Translations under genes and position numbers: made by a program | Assembly (NCBI GenBank): GCA_002317175.1 | Contig: DCJA01000013.1 | Location: 1-17,837 of the forward strand | Source of the DNA: Lachnospiraceae bacterium UBA1712 | Lineage (GTDB): Bacteria > Bacillota > Clostridia > Lachnospirales > Lachnospiraceae | Reading direction: 5' to 3' | Length of the DNA: 17,837 nt | Shown: positions 1-6,604 of the stretch, in pieces | Layout of the letters: the number at the start of each line of letters is the position of its first letter | Numbering within the stretch: position 1 is the stretch's first letter | Notes under the pieces: generated by a model | Told to the model about the DNA's origin: nothing | Database searches by the model: none | The model's input: only the letters and a program-made list of their open reading frames with translations

Positions 1-210
1 GATTATCACAACTACAGGGAAACCAAATTCATTGGCAACAACAATTGGAACACAAACCAACTGAAACAGAGCCAGGCAAAGAATAAAGCCAGATATATAA
101 ATAACAGGCGTTGTTACTCTATCCCTTCCCAGAAAAAAGGTTGGAACCAATCCGCATATCAACGGGCACAATATTAAAATTAAAACTAGAATTAATATTT
201 CGATTATCAT
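1..210 (-). CDS. Partial multi-pass membrane protein (N-terminal 70 codons)
   Basis: The reading frame is open from an ATG at 210 to the window edge, so only the first 70 residues are seen. A good ribosome site (AAGGAAC, 3 nt before the ATG) supports this start. The N-terminus MIIEILILVLILILCPLICG is a strongly hydrophobic first membrane segment. A short basic loop with GRDR near residues 28-31 follows, then a second hydrophobic segment around residues 36-58 containing the stretch ALFQLVCVPIVVAN. This resembles the start of large polytopic membrane proteins of unknown function in Lachnospiraceae (DUF6077-like), but the fragment is too short to be sure. It lies 90 bp downstream of the epimerase gene on the same strand and could be co-transcribed with it. 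Confidence 0.6.
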   Translation of the reverse strand, partial: MIIEILILVLILILCPLICGLVPTFFLGRDRVTTPVIYISGFILCLALFQLVCVPIVVANEFGFPVVVII

Positions 211-300
211 CTTGTTCCTTTAATGAAGCTATTTAATAGTAATCGTCATCGTCTATATAACGTAATCCGAAGCCTTCTTAGCACTTTCAACAATAACAGA

Positions 301-1302
301 CTATTTTTTATAACCGTGGTATTCCAAAAACCAATTAGCAAAATTCTCCAGACCTTCATCAATTGAAGTATTTGGTTTGAAATCAAAATCTTTCATAAGC
401 TCAGAAACATCTGCATATGTTCTTGTAACATCTCCTGCCTGCATAGGAAGGTATTCCTTGACAGCTTCCTTTCCAAGCTTTGCTTCCAGAGTTGTCACAA
501 AATCCATCAGTTTCTCAGGCTGATTATTACCGATATTGTAGATCTTATATGGCGCACCCAAACTGTCTGGAGCAGGTGGATTACAAAGTATATCGCACAC
601 TCCTGTTACAATATCATCAATGTATGTAAAGTCACGTTCCATGTTGCCATGATTGTAAATCTGAATTGGCTGATCTTCCATAATCTTGAGAGCGAACTTA
701 TACGCTGCCATATCAGGTCTGCCCATTGGTCCATAAACTGTAAAGAATCTCAAACCAGTTGATTTGATTCCATAGAGTTTGCTGTAACTGTATGCCATAA
801 GCTCATTGGACTTCTTTGTAGCAGCATAAAGACTAACAGGTCTGTCAACCTGATCGTCTGTGCTGAATGGCACCTTCTCATTGCCGCCATATACTGAGCT
901 GGATGACGCATAAACCAGATGCTCTACAGGATAGTGTCTGCAGCATTCAAGAATATTGGCAAAACCTACAAGGTTAGACTGTATGTAAGAGTCTGGATTC
1001 TCAATGCTATAACGAACACCCGCCTGAGCTGCAAGATTCATAACCACATCAGGCTTATATGTCTTAAATGCCTCCTCAAGCGTAGCTTTGTCAGCAATAT
1101 CTCCCTTGATAAAAGTAAACTTTGGGTTATCCTTGATAAAACTCAGTCTGTGCTCCTTGAGGCTCACATCATAGTAGTCGTTCATAATATCATAACCAAT
1201 TACTGTAGCTCCTGCTTCCAGCAAACGCTTAGAAAGATTTGCTCCGATAAATCCGGCCGCCCCAGTAATAAGATATGTAAAGTTACTATTTAATGGTTTC
1301 AT
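301..1302 (-). CDS. UDP-glucuronate 4-epimerase (extended SDR)
   Basis: This 333-residue cytoplasmic NAD-dependent sugar-nucleotide epimerase most likely interconverts UDP-glucuronate and UDP-galacturonate for surface polysaccharide. Visible motifs are the Rossmann glycine motif GAAGFIG at residues 14-20, NLAAQAGVRYSIENP around 89-103, SSSSVYG at 133-139 and the catalytic pair Y159/K163 (YAATK). The stretches NDYYDVSLK, SLYAATKKSNELMA and TGLRFFTVYGP are typical of the GAE/LpsL/CapI type rather than GalE. Length is normal for the family. The ATG is preceded by GGAGA at good spacing. It appears to be transcribed alone or with the membrane protein downstream. A 4-epimerase acting on a related UDP-sugar cannot be excluded. 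Confidence 0.9.
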   Translation of the reverse strand: MKPLNSNFTYLITGAAGFIGANLSKRLLEAGATVIGYDIMNDYYDVSLKEHRLSFIKDNPKFTFIKGDIADKATLEEAFKTYKPDVVMNLAAQAGVRYSIENPDSYIQSNLVGFANILECCRHYPVEHLVYASSSSVYGGNEKVPFSTDDQVDRPVSLYAATKKSNELMAYSYSKLYGIKSTGLRFFTVYGPMGRPDMAAYKFALKIMEDQPIQIYNHGNMERDFTYIDDIVTGVCDILCNPPAPDSLGAPYKIYNIGNNQPEKLMDFVTTLEAKLGKEAVKEYLPMQAGDVTRTYADVSELMKDFDFKPNTSIDEGLENFANWFLEYHGYKK

Positions 1303-1345
1303 ATTGTCTCCAATCTATCTCATATATACACAATAAACCATGTTT

Positions 1346-1375
1346 AATATACCACATTTGTTTACATAATGTCCA
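1346..1375 (-). promoter_or_regulatory. Candidate sigma-A promoter of the epimerase gene
   Basis: On the minus strand TGGACA (1370-1375) and TATATT (1346-1351) are separated by 18 nt, about 45 bp before the epimerase ATG. The -10 is good and the -35 is one base from consensus. The surrounding DNA is AT-rich, so chance matches are possible. Confidence 0.45.
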
Positions 1376-1420
1376 TAAACTTATATTTACATTAAGAGAT
1401 TTTTAAGAATATGCTTACAT

Positions 1421-1461
1421 AATAAGAAAAAGCCAGAGCCTTCACGTGGAAAACTCTGGCT
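1421..1461 (-). terminator. Rho-independent terminator after arsR
   Basis: AGCCAGAG (1431-1438) pairs with CTCTGGCT (1454-1461), and an inner TTC/GAA continues the stem around a small loop. On the minus strand the stem is followed by TTTTTCTTATT. It lies about 70 bp past the arsR stop codon and separates the metal locus from the epimerase gene. Confidence 0.8.
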
Positions 1462-1529
1462 AATATAAAATCTTGCCATATATGTTACCAGTAAACATCG
1501 GTTATTTTATCAAGTAATAAATAAGAACA

Positions 1530-1895
1530 TTAGTCTTCTTCAATATGCTCAAGTCCAAGTTCAAGAATTGACTTTACATGTTCATCTGCAAGTGAATAGA
1601 AAATCGACTTGCCCTCTCGTCTGTTCTTAACAAGCTTACTCTGCTTGAGAATCTTGAGCTGGTGAGATATGGCAGACTGTGTCATATTAAGTGCCTCCGC
1701 AAGATCACACACACACACCTCAGCCTCTGATAATACAAAGAGAATTCTTATTCGGGTTGAATCCCCAAACATCTTAAAAAGCTCTGCCAAATCGTATAAT
1801 TCTGTTTCCTCTGGCATCTGCTCATTTACTATCTTTAACAGTGCTGGATGAATAACATTGTCATCACAGCACTCACAACCATGATTTATAGCCAT
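1530..1895 (-). CDS. ArsR/SmtB-family metal-sensing repressor
   Basis: This is a winged-helix, metal-responsive repressor of the SmtB/CadC/CzrA group, 121 residues from the chosen start. An upstream in-frame ATG at 1907 exists, but the GAGG ribosome site overlaps it and sits 6 nt before the ATG at 1895, so the latter is preferred. The recognition helix is near MTQSAISHQLKIL (residues 71-83). Two metal sites are visible: a cysteine site (CECC at 7-10 plus VCVCDL with C61 and C63), as in CadC alpha3N, and a complete SmtB-type alpha5 zinc site, D104, H106, H117, E120. By family knowledge it releases the operator when Zn, Cd or Pb binds. It is last in the metal locus and has its own candidate promoter. 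The probable target is the operator at 4412-4435. Confidence 0.92.
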   Translation of the reverse strand: MAINHGCECCDDNVIHPALLKIVNEQMPEETELYDLAELFKMFGDSTRIRILFVLSEAEVCVCDLAEALNMTQSAISHQLKILKQSKLVKNRREGKSIFYSLADEHVKSILELGLEHIEED

Positions 1896-1931
1896 ACTAA
1901 ACCTCATCTTTCAAAAGTGTCCAATTAGCGA

Positions 1932-1960
1932 TTTATAGCTGTCACACATTAACGTAACAA
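1932..1960 (-). promoter_or_regulatory. Candidate promoter of arsR
   Basis: On the minus strand TTGTTA (1955-1960) and TATAAA (1932-1937) are separated by 17 nt, between the hairpin after the ATPase gene and the repressor start. It would allow the repressor to be made independently of the operon promoter. Confidence 0.45.
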
Positions 1961-1986
1961 CTGCCCGCCATAGATCTGGCAGGCAG
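1961..1986 (-). terminator. Hairpin terminator or attenuator between the ATPase gene and arsR
   Basis: CTGCCCGCCA (1961-1970) and TGGCAGGCAG (1977-1986) form a 10-bp stem with a 6-nt loop. The single mismatch becomes a G-U pair in minus-strand RNA. It is followed on the minus strand by TTGTTACGTT, a weak U-run. It may partly terminate ATPase transcripts. Confidence 0.55.
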
Positions 1987-2010
1987 ATATCTTTATATAT
2001 TATAAATGAT

Positions 2011-3954
2011 TTAAAGTTTCTTGACAAATAGAGCTCTAATTGCGTTAAGCACCGCAATTACCATTACTCCAACATCTGCGAAAATGGCAATCCACATGTT
2101 TGCAATTCCAAGTGCACCAAGAATCAGGCACACTCCTTTAACACCAAGCGCAAATGCAATGTTCTCATATACTATTCTCATGCATTTTCTAGCTATCTTA
2201 ACAGCCTTGGATATCTTAAGTGGATCATCATCCATAAGAACTACATCTGCCGCTTCAATAGCTGCATCAGAACCAAGAGCACCCATAGCAATACCTATAT
2301 CTGCTCTGGACAATACCGGAGCATCATTGATACCATCCCCAACAAATGCCAGTGTATCTTTATCAGACTTCTTAGCAAGTACTTCCTCAACCTTAGAAAC
2401 TTTATCGGCAGGAAGTAATTCACTGTAGACCTCATCTATTCCAAGTTCAGCAGCAACGCTGTCAGCAACAGTTTTGGCATCACCCGTGAGCATAATAGTC
2501 TTAGACATACCAGCTTTCTTGAGAGCCTTAATTGCAGCCTTCGCGCTTGGTTTAAGAAGATCAGAGATTACAATGCATCCCGCATATGCATTATCAACAG
2601 CTATATATACCAGAGTTCCGACCTTGTTACATGGCTCATAATCTATACCCAGCTTTTTCATAAGCTTAATGTTACCAGCTGCTACCTTGCGGCCATCAAC
2701 AGAAGCTACAACGCCATGTCCACCAATTTCCTCTACATCAGTTACACGATTCTGATCTATATCCTGGCCATAAGCCTTCTTCAGGCTCTTACTAATTGGA
2801 TGTGAAGAATAACTTTCAACATAGGCCGCATACTCAAGAAGTTTGTCTGCAGAAATATTAGAGATATCTGTGTTGCCTCCAGCCAAGATAATCTCGCTTA
2901 CTTCAAAAACGCCCTGTGTCATGGTACCTGTTTTATCAAATACCACATAGTTAACCTTGGAGAGAGCCTCAAGATAATTGGAACCTTTTACAAGAACGCC
3001 TGCGTTGCTGGCTCCACCAATTCCCGCAAAGAAACTAAGGGGAATACTGATAACAAGTGCGCATGGACAACTAATTACCAAAAATGTAAGTGCTCTATAT
3101 ATCCACTGTCCCACATTGGCAGGATGACCGAACATAAGACATACAATTGGAGGAATAACTGCCAAAGCTAGCGCTGCATAGCACACTGCCGGAGTATAAT
3201 ACTTGGCAAACTTGGAAATAAAGTTCTCTGAACGTGATTTCTTGGATGCTGCATTTTCTACCATATCAAGAATCTTGGAAGCAGTTGATTCACCAAATTC
3301 TTTGGTAGTTTCAATCTTAAGAAGTCCAGACATATTGATACAGCCTGAAATGACTTCATCCCCAGCATTACATTCTCTTGGAAGGCTTTCGCCTGTAAGA
3401 GCAGATGTATTAAGCGAAGATGATCCCTCTCTTACAATTCCATCAATCGGAATCTTCTCACCTGGCTGAACCACGATAATTGTACCAATCGATACCTCAT
3501 CTGGATCAACCTGCACTATTTTGCCATCTTCTTCAATGTTGGCATAATCAGGACGAATATCCATAAGCTCAGAGATATTCTTACGACTCTTACCAACTGC
3601 AATGCTTTGGAACAGTTCACCAATCTGATAGAATAGCATAACTGCAACGGCTTCAACATAATCGCCATTGTCCACGAGTGCAACAGCAATAGCTCCTACT
3701 GTTGCAATAGCCATAAGGAAGTTCTCATCAAATACCTGCTTATTACGGATTCCTTTCCAGGCTTTCTTTAAGATATCAAAGCCAATAACATAATATGGGA
3801 TCATGTATAACACGAATCTTATAACTCTTCCAAGCGGAATAGATCCAACATTAATCTGACCATAGTTAATGAATACTTCTGATATTTTGATAAGTACTAT
3901 AAGTACTATAGCTATAATAATATTTCTTAAAGCTTTCTTCTGCTTCTTATTCAT
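2011..3954 (-). CDS. cadA: Zn/Cd/Pb-exporting P1B-type ATPase
   Basis: This integral membrane ATPase of 647 residues exports soft divalent metals. It begins directly with a basic stretch and membrane helices (residues 8-30 and 45-62) and has no N-terminal metal-binding domain. Motifs in order: TGES at 187-190 (actuator), CPC at 296-298 in the translocation helix, DKTGT at 340-344 (phosphorylated D340), SHP at 384-386, TGD at 490-492, GDGINDAP at 539-546. The last helices carry K606 and D627 (FADVGVMV), the Lys/Asp pair typical of the ZntA-like Zn/Cd/Pb class and absent from copper pumps. AGAGG precedes the ATG. The missing HMA domain is supplied as a separate gene 160 bp upstream (4115-4333), and the ArsR-type repressor gene follows. 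CadA and ZntA are both fair names; Zn versus Cd preference cannot be read. Confidence 0.95.
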   Translation of the reverse strand: MNKKQKKALRNIIIAIVLIVLIKISEVFINYGQINVGSIPLGRVIRFVLYMIPYYVIGFDILKKAWKGIRNKQVFDENFLMAIATVGAIAVALVDNGDYVEAVAVMLFYQIGELFQSIAVGKSRKNISELMDIRPDYANIEEDGKIVQVDPDEVSIGTIIVVQPGEKIPIDGIVREGSSSLNTSALTGESLPRECNAGDEVISGCINMSGLLKIETTKEFGESTASKILDMVENAASKKSRSENFISKFAKYYTPAVCYAALALAVIPPIVCLMFGHPANVGQWIYRALTFLVISCPCALVISIPLSFFAGIGGASNAGVLVKGSNYLEALSKVNYVVFDKTGTMTQGVFEVSEIILAGGNTDISNISADKLLEYAAYVESYSSHPISKSLKKAYGQDIDQNRVTDVEEIGGHGVVASVDGRKVAAGNIKLMKKLGIDYEPCNKVGTLVYIAVDNAYAGCIVISDLLKPSAKAAIKALKKAGMSKTIMLTGDAKTVADSVAAELGIDEVYSELLPADKVSKVEEVLAKKSDKDTLAFVGDGINDAPVLSRADIGIAMGALGSDAAIEAADVVLMDDDPLKISKAVKIARKCMRIVYENIAFALGVKGVCLILGALGIANMWIAIFADVGVMVIAVLNAIRALFVKKL

Positions 3955-4026
3955 ATATACCTCTAAACATATAACACTTCAAAATCATTCACATCACATA
4001 CTAATTTTATGCCGTGATATAGTATA

Positions 4027-4047
4027 GAGCAGCCCAAAAGACTGCTC
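4027..4047 (-). other. Small hairpin between the HMA gene and the ATPase gene
   Basis: GAGCAG (4027-4032) and CTGCTC (4042-4047) form a 6-bp stem in the 160-bp spacer of the metal operon. On the minus strand it is followed by TATACTAT, with no real U-run. It may set the ratio of the two products as a pause or processing site, or it may be incidental. Confidence 0.35.
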
Positions 4048-4114
4048 ATAATAACATAGTTTATATTTTGTCTATAACCATTAGCCAATAGTTCATAACT
4101 AATAGTTCAAGCTA

Positions 4115-4333
4115 CTAGATGTAAATCTCGCAGTCATCTTCAACCTTCTTGCAGTTAGCAAGTACTTCCTTCATAACAGCCTTTGGATCTGCACCATCTT
4201 CAAATTCAACTTCCATCTTAAGTGCCATGAAGTTAACAACTGCGTCCTTAACACCTGCTGTATTCTTAGCAGCATCTTCCATCTTGTTAGCACAGTTAGC
4301 ACAATCTACTTCAATACCATATTTCTTCTTCAT
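4115..4333 (-). CDS. Stand-alone HMA-domain metal-binding protein
   Basis: This 72-residue soluble protein is a single heavy-metal-associated (HMA) ferredoxin-like domain with the metal-binding motif DCANCA (C11 and C14). DCANCA is the form seen in the N-terminal domains of Zn/Cd ATPases, whereas copper chaperones usually have MxCxxC variants. Two further cysteines near the C-terminus (NCKKVEDDC) could add ligands. AAGGAG lies 8-9 nt before the ATG. It is the first gene after the metal-regulated promoter and precedes the ATPase that lacks this domain, so I infer that it delivers metal to, or regulates, that pump. A CopZ-like copper role is less likely because of the gene neighbours. Confidence 0.88.
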   Translation of the reverse strand: MKKKYGIEVDCANCANKMEDAAKNTAGVKDAVVNFMALKMEVEFEDGADPKAVMKEVLANCKKVEDDCEIYI

Positions 4334-4411
4334 ATTTCTCTCTCCTTAATTGTATGTATATTTAAATGCAAGTTCTGGGTTGAGATACTCCAGACAATCA
4401 TTTTGTTTATA

Positions 4412-4435
4412 CATATGAGCATTTGTTCATATGTT
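4412..4435. promoter_or_regulatory. ArsR/SmtB-type operator (11-2-11 inverted repeat)
   Basis: ACATATGAGCA (4412-4422) and TGTTCATATGT (4425-4435) are inverted copies around a 2-bp centre, with one mismatch. The half-site ATATGAACA is the classic form bound by SmtB/CzrA-type repressors. It starts 6 bp downstream of the -10 box of the metal operon promoter, so it covers the transcription start. The natural ligand is the ArsR protein encoded at 1530-1895. Confidence 0.85.
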
Positions 4436-4441
4436 GATTTA

Positions 4442-4469
4442 ATTATAATCCCTTGAGCGAGAATGTCAA
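4442..4469 (-). promoter_or_regulatory. Sigma-A promoter of the metal-resistance operon
   Basis: On the minus strand a perfect TTGACA (4464-4469) and a perfect TATAAT (4442-4447) are separated by 16 nt, just upstream of the operator and about 110 bp before the HMA gene. A strong promoter held down by a repressor fits metal-inducible expression. Confidence 0.85.
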
Positions 4470-4475
4470 GGGATT
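4447..4475. repeat. Perfect 10-bp inverted repeat across the -35 box
   Basis: AATCCCTTGA (4447-4456) and TCAAGGGATT (4466-4475) are perfect inverted copies with a 9-bp centre. They include the -35 hexamer and reach the last base of the -10 box. The sequence differs from the ArsR operator, so this may be a second protein-binding site. Confidence 0.6.
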
Positions 4476-4554
4476 GTGATAAAAATGTTATATAAAAAGG
4501 TTCTTCTTGCAATCTACCTTAATAAAGTTACTAGTTACACCTTGAAATAAATCA

Positions 4555-4917
4555 CTAACTACACAACTCCTGATATGATTTTGCACCAAATCCATCAAAT
4601 TTCACCCAGTAATGATCCAGATTGTTATTGCCATTATTAATTTGAATATATCTGTCAAAATCAAATTTTTTCATACCAATTGCCTCTAGATGTTCTCTGT
4701 AAAACATGCATCCTTCCTTCATAGTTCTTCTTTTGAAAAACTCATTAATATTGGTATAACTTATTCCAAACTCTGCCAATTCCCACGGAAAAAGTTTTCC
4801 ATCACTTAAATCTATAGCCTTTATAAGTTCTCTGTCTTTTATCTCAAAATCAAGTAGAGGCGTATCTATATAATACAACACTCCACTCAAATTGCTTATT
4901 AATCTGATTTCCGCCAT
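4555..4917 (-). CDS. Small partner of the HipA-like kinase (detached N-terminal-type domain)
   Basis: This 120-residue soluble protein begins inside the 3' end of the upstream kinase gene (19-bp overlap). GGAG lies 5 nt before its ATG, so translation is probably coupled. The order of residues INEFFKRR, then REHLEAIGM, then LDHYWVKFDGFG resembles the N-terminal region of Clostridial HipA-like proteins, where a similar block (a WW/FF-R segment, a helix, then a D-Q/H-YW motif) precedes the kinase domain in the same chain. I infer that it is this domain split off as its own gene. It may bind the kinase as an inhibitor or substrate-recognition subunit. No enzyme motif or membrane segment is seen. 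The similarity is by eye and needs a profile search. Confidence 0.7.
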   Translation of the reverse strand: MAEIRLISNLSGVLYYIDTPLLDFEIKDRELIKAIDLSDGKLFPWELAEFGISYTNINEFFKRRTMKEGCMFYREHLEAIGMKKFDFDRYIQINNGNNNLDHYWVKFDGFGAKSYQELCS

Positions 4918-6179
4918 CTTCTCTCCATTCTTCTCATATATTCCCTAGCAAATGGACTACTCCACACCGTATGGTAAGTTAATTCGCTGAGTTCGGGATA
5001 TATAGAACTCATATTAAACTCCGCATCAAGCATATCCATAAATTCAAATGGATCTTCACCATATGGAGCCACATACACATTCATCATAGCTTCTTCAAAA
5101 GATTTATATCGACCTCTGTAGGCATCGTGTTCAAATAGTCCCATTCCATTGTCAAATATAAGAGGTATTTCGTATGTATGGCTATTTGCATCATAAAACA
5201 AGCCAAAGTTTCTGGTATGCCTGTCCACATTTCCTACCAGACAGTCTACAACTGCCAAATCCAACATATACCTAAGTGCATCCGAGTACTCTAATTCCCC
5301 TAACTCCGACAATTTATTAGCACACCACTTTAATTTGTCAATTGACTTCAGTTGTATGAATTCATCTGAAATTGTTGATAGCCCCCTTCTTTCCAACAGA
5401 CTTTCAAAAGAAATAAAGGTTGATCCATCTAACTCAAAATTCTTTGAGTATACCCCCATATATACTCTTTTGCCATATACGAATTGACATGAACGCTGAT
5501 TAACACAAGGGATGTTAAGCTGTCTACATATGTCAGCCGCTATAACTTCTACCGCCCAATCGTTCATGTGCACTCCAGCGATGACAGCCTGAGATTTGAT
5601 AAAATATCTTTTATCAGAAGAAATAGCCTTAAGTTGAAAGCCATCAGTATCTGTTCTCGTATAAAAGATATTGCTTCTATCAAATTCAAAAACAGGAATT
5701 TTGATATTGACATCATTCATATCCGACTTCATCTGAAGGCAATCATTATCTTCAATAATTTCATACAAATTAACTTTATGATGCTTAACATCCTCGCAAA
5801 TCAAAACCTCATTAACATCATCAAAGTCACAACAATTTTTGATGTACTGTTCCTCGAGAAAATGAATGAAATCATTCCACTTTGGCTTTTCGTTAATACC
5901 AAAAGCTCTTTCAGAAAGTTTTTCAGCATAATTTATGATATGCACTGATTCCTTCTTAACATTTACTTCTATTCTGGTGCAGCACCTACCTTCTATGACG
6001 TAATCTATGCATAATGGTTCGTGCTCATTCTTTAGCCTTGAATATAAAGCCTGCCTTGTTATACCATATTCTTCAGCAATTATTTGTACACTCTCTCCCT
6101 GACTAATACGCTCTCTTATCTCAGCTATATGTTCCTGACTTATTCTTGGTTTTCGTCCTGCATTACGTTCATTTTTCAT
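4899..6179 (-). CDS. HTH-HipA/CtkA-like protein kinase
   Basis: This 426-residue protein has two recognisable parts. Residues 13-50 form a resolvase/homeodomain-like helix-turn-helix (IAEEYGITRQALYSRLK). The C-terminal half is a HipA/CtkA-type kinase fold: YFIK with ATP-site K195, helix with E211, the catalytic loop NVDRHTRN (N317, D319, R320, H321, N324) and the metal-binding IFDNG with D343. Residues about 55-165 have no motif I recognise. GGAGAG lies before the ATG. HipA-type kinases phosphorylate tRNA synthetases or other proteins and often act as toxins; this one carries its own HTH and may autoregulate. The overlapping downstream gene is its probable partner. Whether it is a toxin, a signalling kinase or a phage-defence component is not decidable here. 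Confidence 0.82.
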   Translation of the reverse strand: MKNERNAGRKPRISQEHIAEIRERISQGESVQIIAEEYGITRQALYSRLKNEHEPLCIDYVIEGRCCTRIEVNVKKESVHIINYAEKLSERAFGINEKPKWNDFIHFLEEQYIKNCCDFDDVNEVLICEDVKHHKVNLYEIIEDNDCLQMKSDMNDVNIKIPVFEFDRSNIFYTRTDTDGFQLKAISSDKRYFIKSQAVIAGVHMNDWAVEVIAADICRQLNIPCVNQRSCQFVYGKRVYMGVYSKNFELDGSTFISFESLLERRGLSTISDEFIQLKSIDKLKWCANKLSELGELEYSDALRYMLDLAVVDCLVGNVDRHTRNFGLFYDANSHTYEIPLIFDNGMGLFEHDAYRGRYKSFEEAMMNVYVAPYGEDPFEFMDMLDAEFNMSSIYPELSELTYHTVWSSPFAREYMRRMERRWRKSD

Positions 6180-6201
6180 AGAAACAACTCTCCATATATA
6201 A

Positions 6202-6231
6202 ATTATATTGGGTCTAATCGTCGTTTGTCAA
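6202..6231 (-). promoter_or_regulatory. Sigma-A promoter of the kinase operon
   Basis: On the minus strand TTGACA (6226-6231) and TATAAT (6202-6207) match consensus with an 18-nt spacer, about 25 bp before the kinase ATG. The very short leader leaves little room for RNA regulation. The HTH of the kinase itself could bind here. Confidence 0.75.
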
Positions 6232-6314
6232 TTTATTAATTTCTTTACAGCGTAGCGCAGATATATACTTTATATTATTATATGGATATTTCTCAAAACA
6301 TTATCATATTGATA

Positions 6315-6343
6315 TTGACTTATCATCTAATGCAATGTAACAT
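6315..6343 (+). promoter_or_regulatory. Promoter of small RNA 1
   Basis: TTGACT (6315-6320) and TAACAT (6338-6343) are separated by 17 nt. The spacer TATCATCTAATGCAATG differs from copy 3 by one base, and all three copies have the same box spacing. Confidence 0.75.
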
Positions 6344-6349
6344 AAATGC

Positions 6350-6446
6350 ATAAGAGCACTGCGACAAGCGGTTGGCTTTATTTAGGTTTATTTGTTACTT
6401 TACAAACAACCGTCACTTGCCAGAGTGGCGGTTGTTGCGTTTTATC
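6350..6446 (+). ncRNA. Candidate antisense/antitoxin small RNA 1 (~95 nt)
   Basis: The RNA is delimited by the promoter at 6315-6343 and the terminator ending near 6446. It begins with a conserved 5' element, GAGCACTGC then GACAA then GCGGTTGGCT (6354-6377), able to fold as a hairpin (AGC/GCT plus CTGC/GCGG). A variable A/T-rich linker and the terminator hairpin follow. Its 3' part is complementary to the last third of the 27-codon ORF on the opposite strand. Confidence 0.65.
6405..6446 (+). terminator. Terminator hairpin of small RNA 1 (overlaps peptide ORF end)
   Basis: AACAACCGTCACT (6405-6417) and AGTGGCGGTTGTT (6424-6436) form a 13-bp stem with one T-G wobble and a 6-nt loop, followed by TGCGTTTTATCCTT. 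Read on the minus strand the same stem holds the stop codon of the peptide ORF and could also end that transcript, as in shared bidirectional terminators of Fst-type loci. Confidence 0.75.
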
Positions 6447-6496
6447 CTTATCGTTATTGTATAACCAAATACATGTAACGTAATAATAATCGGCAT
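6413..6496 (-). CDS. 27-residue basic hydrophobic peptide 1 (candidate type I toxin)
   Basis: The ORF encodes MPIIITLHVFGYTITIRIK followed by a basic tail ending NNRHSGK. It has AGGAG 8 nt before the ATG. The first 16 residues are mostly Ile, Leu, Val, Thr and aromatic, and the tail holds R17, K19, R20, R23, H24 and K27, the profile of membrane-active type I toxins. The same ORF, with identical length and stop position, occurs in the other two copies. Against copy 2 there are six synonymous and two amino-acid-changing codon differences (I16V, R20S), which argues for selection on the protein. Unlike copies 2 and 3, no consensus promoter or leader hairpin precedes it, so it may be poorly expressed. 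I do not recognise the family; toxicity is inferred from architecture alone. Confidence 0.65.
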   Translation of the reverse strand: MPIIITLHVFGYTITIRIKRNNRHSGK

Positions 6497-6530
6497 ATCT
6501 AATTCTCCTCTAAGGCCCACCCAGCAAATA

Positions 6531-6558
6531 TAAAGAATTATCTCCCTTAAACCGATAA
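6531..6558 (+). promoter_or_regulatory. Sigma-28 (SigD/FliA) promoter of the flagellin gene
   Basis: TAAA (6531-6534) and ACCGATAA (6551-6558) are separated by 16 nt, close to the flagellar consensus TAAA-N15-GCCGATAA. The predicted start gives a leader of about 40 nt before the flagellin ATG. The same -10 octamer occurs before the glycosyltransferase operon at 17776-17783. Confidence 0.8.
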
Positions 6559-6604
6559 CATAAGTGATATATTAGCTGAAGTTTACAACATTGTTTAGGT
6601 CAAT

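Larger units (their letters stand above)
6301..6510. repeat. Small-RNA/peptide module, copy 1 (truncated at the flagellin side)
   Basis: This is the first of three direct copies (others at 8239-8545 and 8661-8969). It shares with copy 2 a 43-nt identical block around the plus-strand promoter and RNA start, and about 41 nt covering the start of the minus-strand ORF. Homology stops just beyond the ribosome site near 6500-6510. The peptide leader, anti-Shine-Dalgarno strand and minus-strand promoter of the other copies are missing here, replaced by the flagellin promoter region. Confidence 0.85.

Noticed and set aside
4330..4512. 60-codon minus-strand ORF upstream of the HMA gene
   Set aside because: It covers the operon promoter, operator and dyad and has no recognisable protein pattern; it is a chance frame.
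4495..4530. Terminator for the kinase operon (AAGGT...ACCTT followed by TTTATA on the minus strand)
   Set aside because: Only a 5-bp stem with a 14-nt loop; could be a weak terminator but not supportable.
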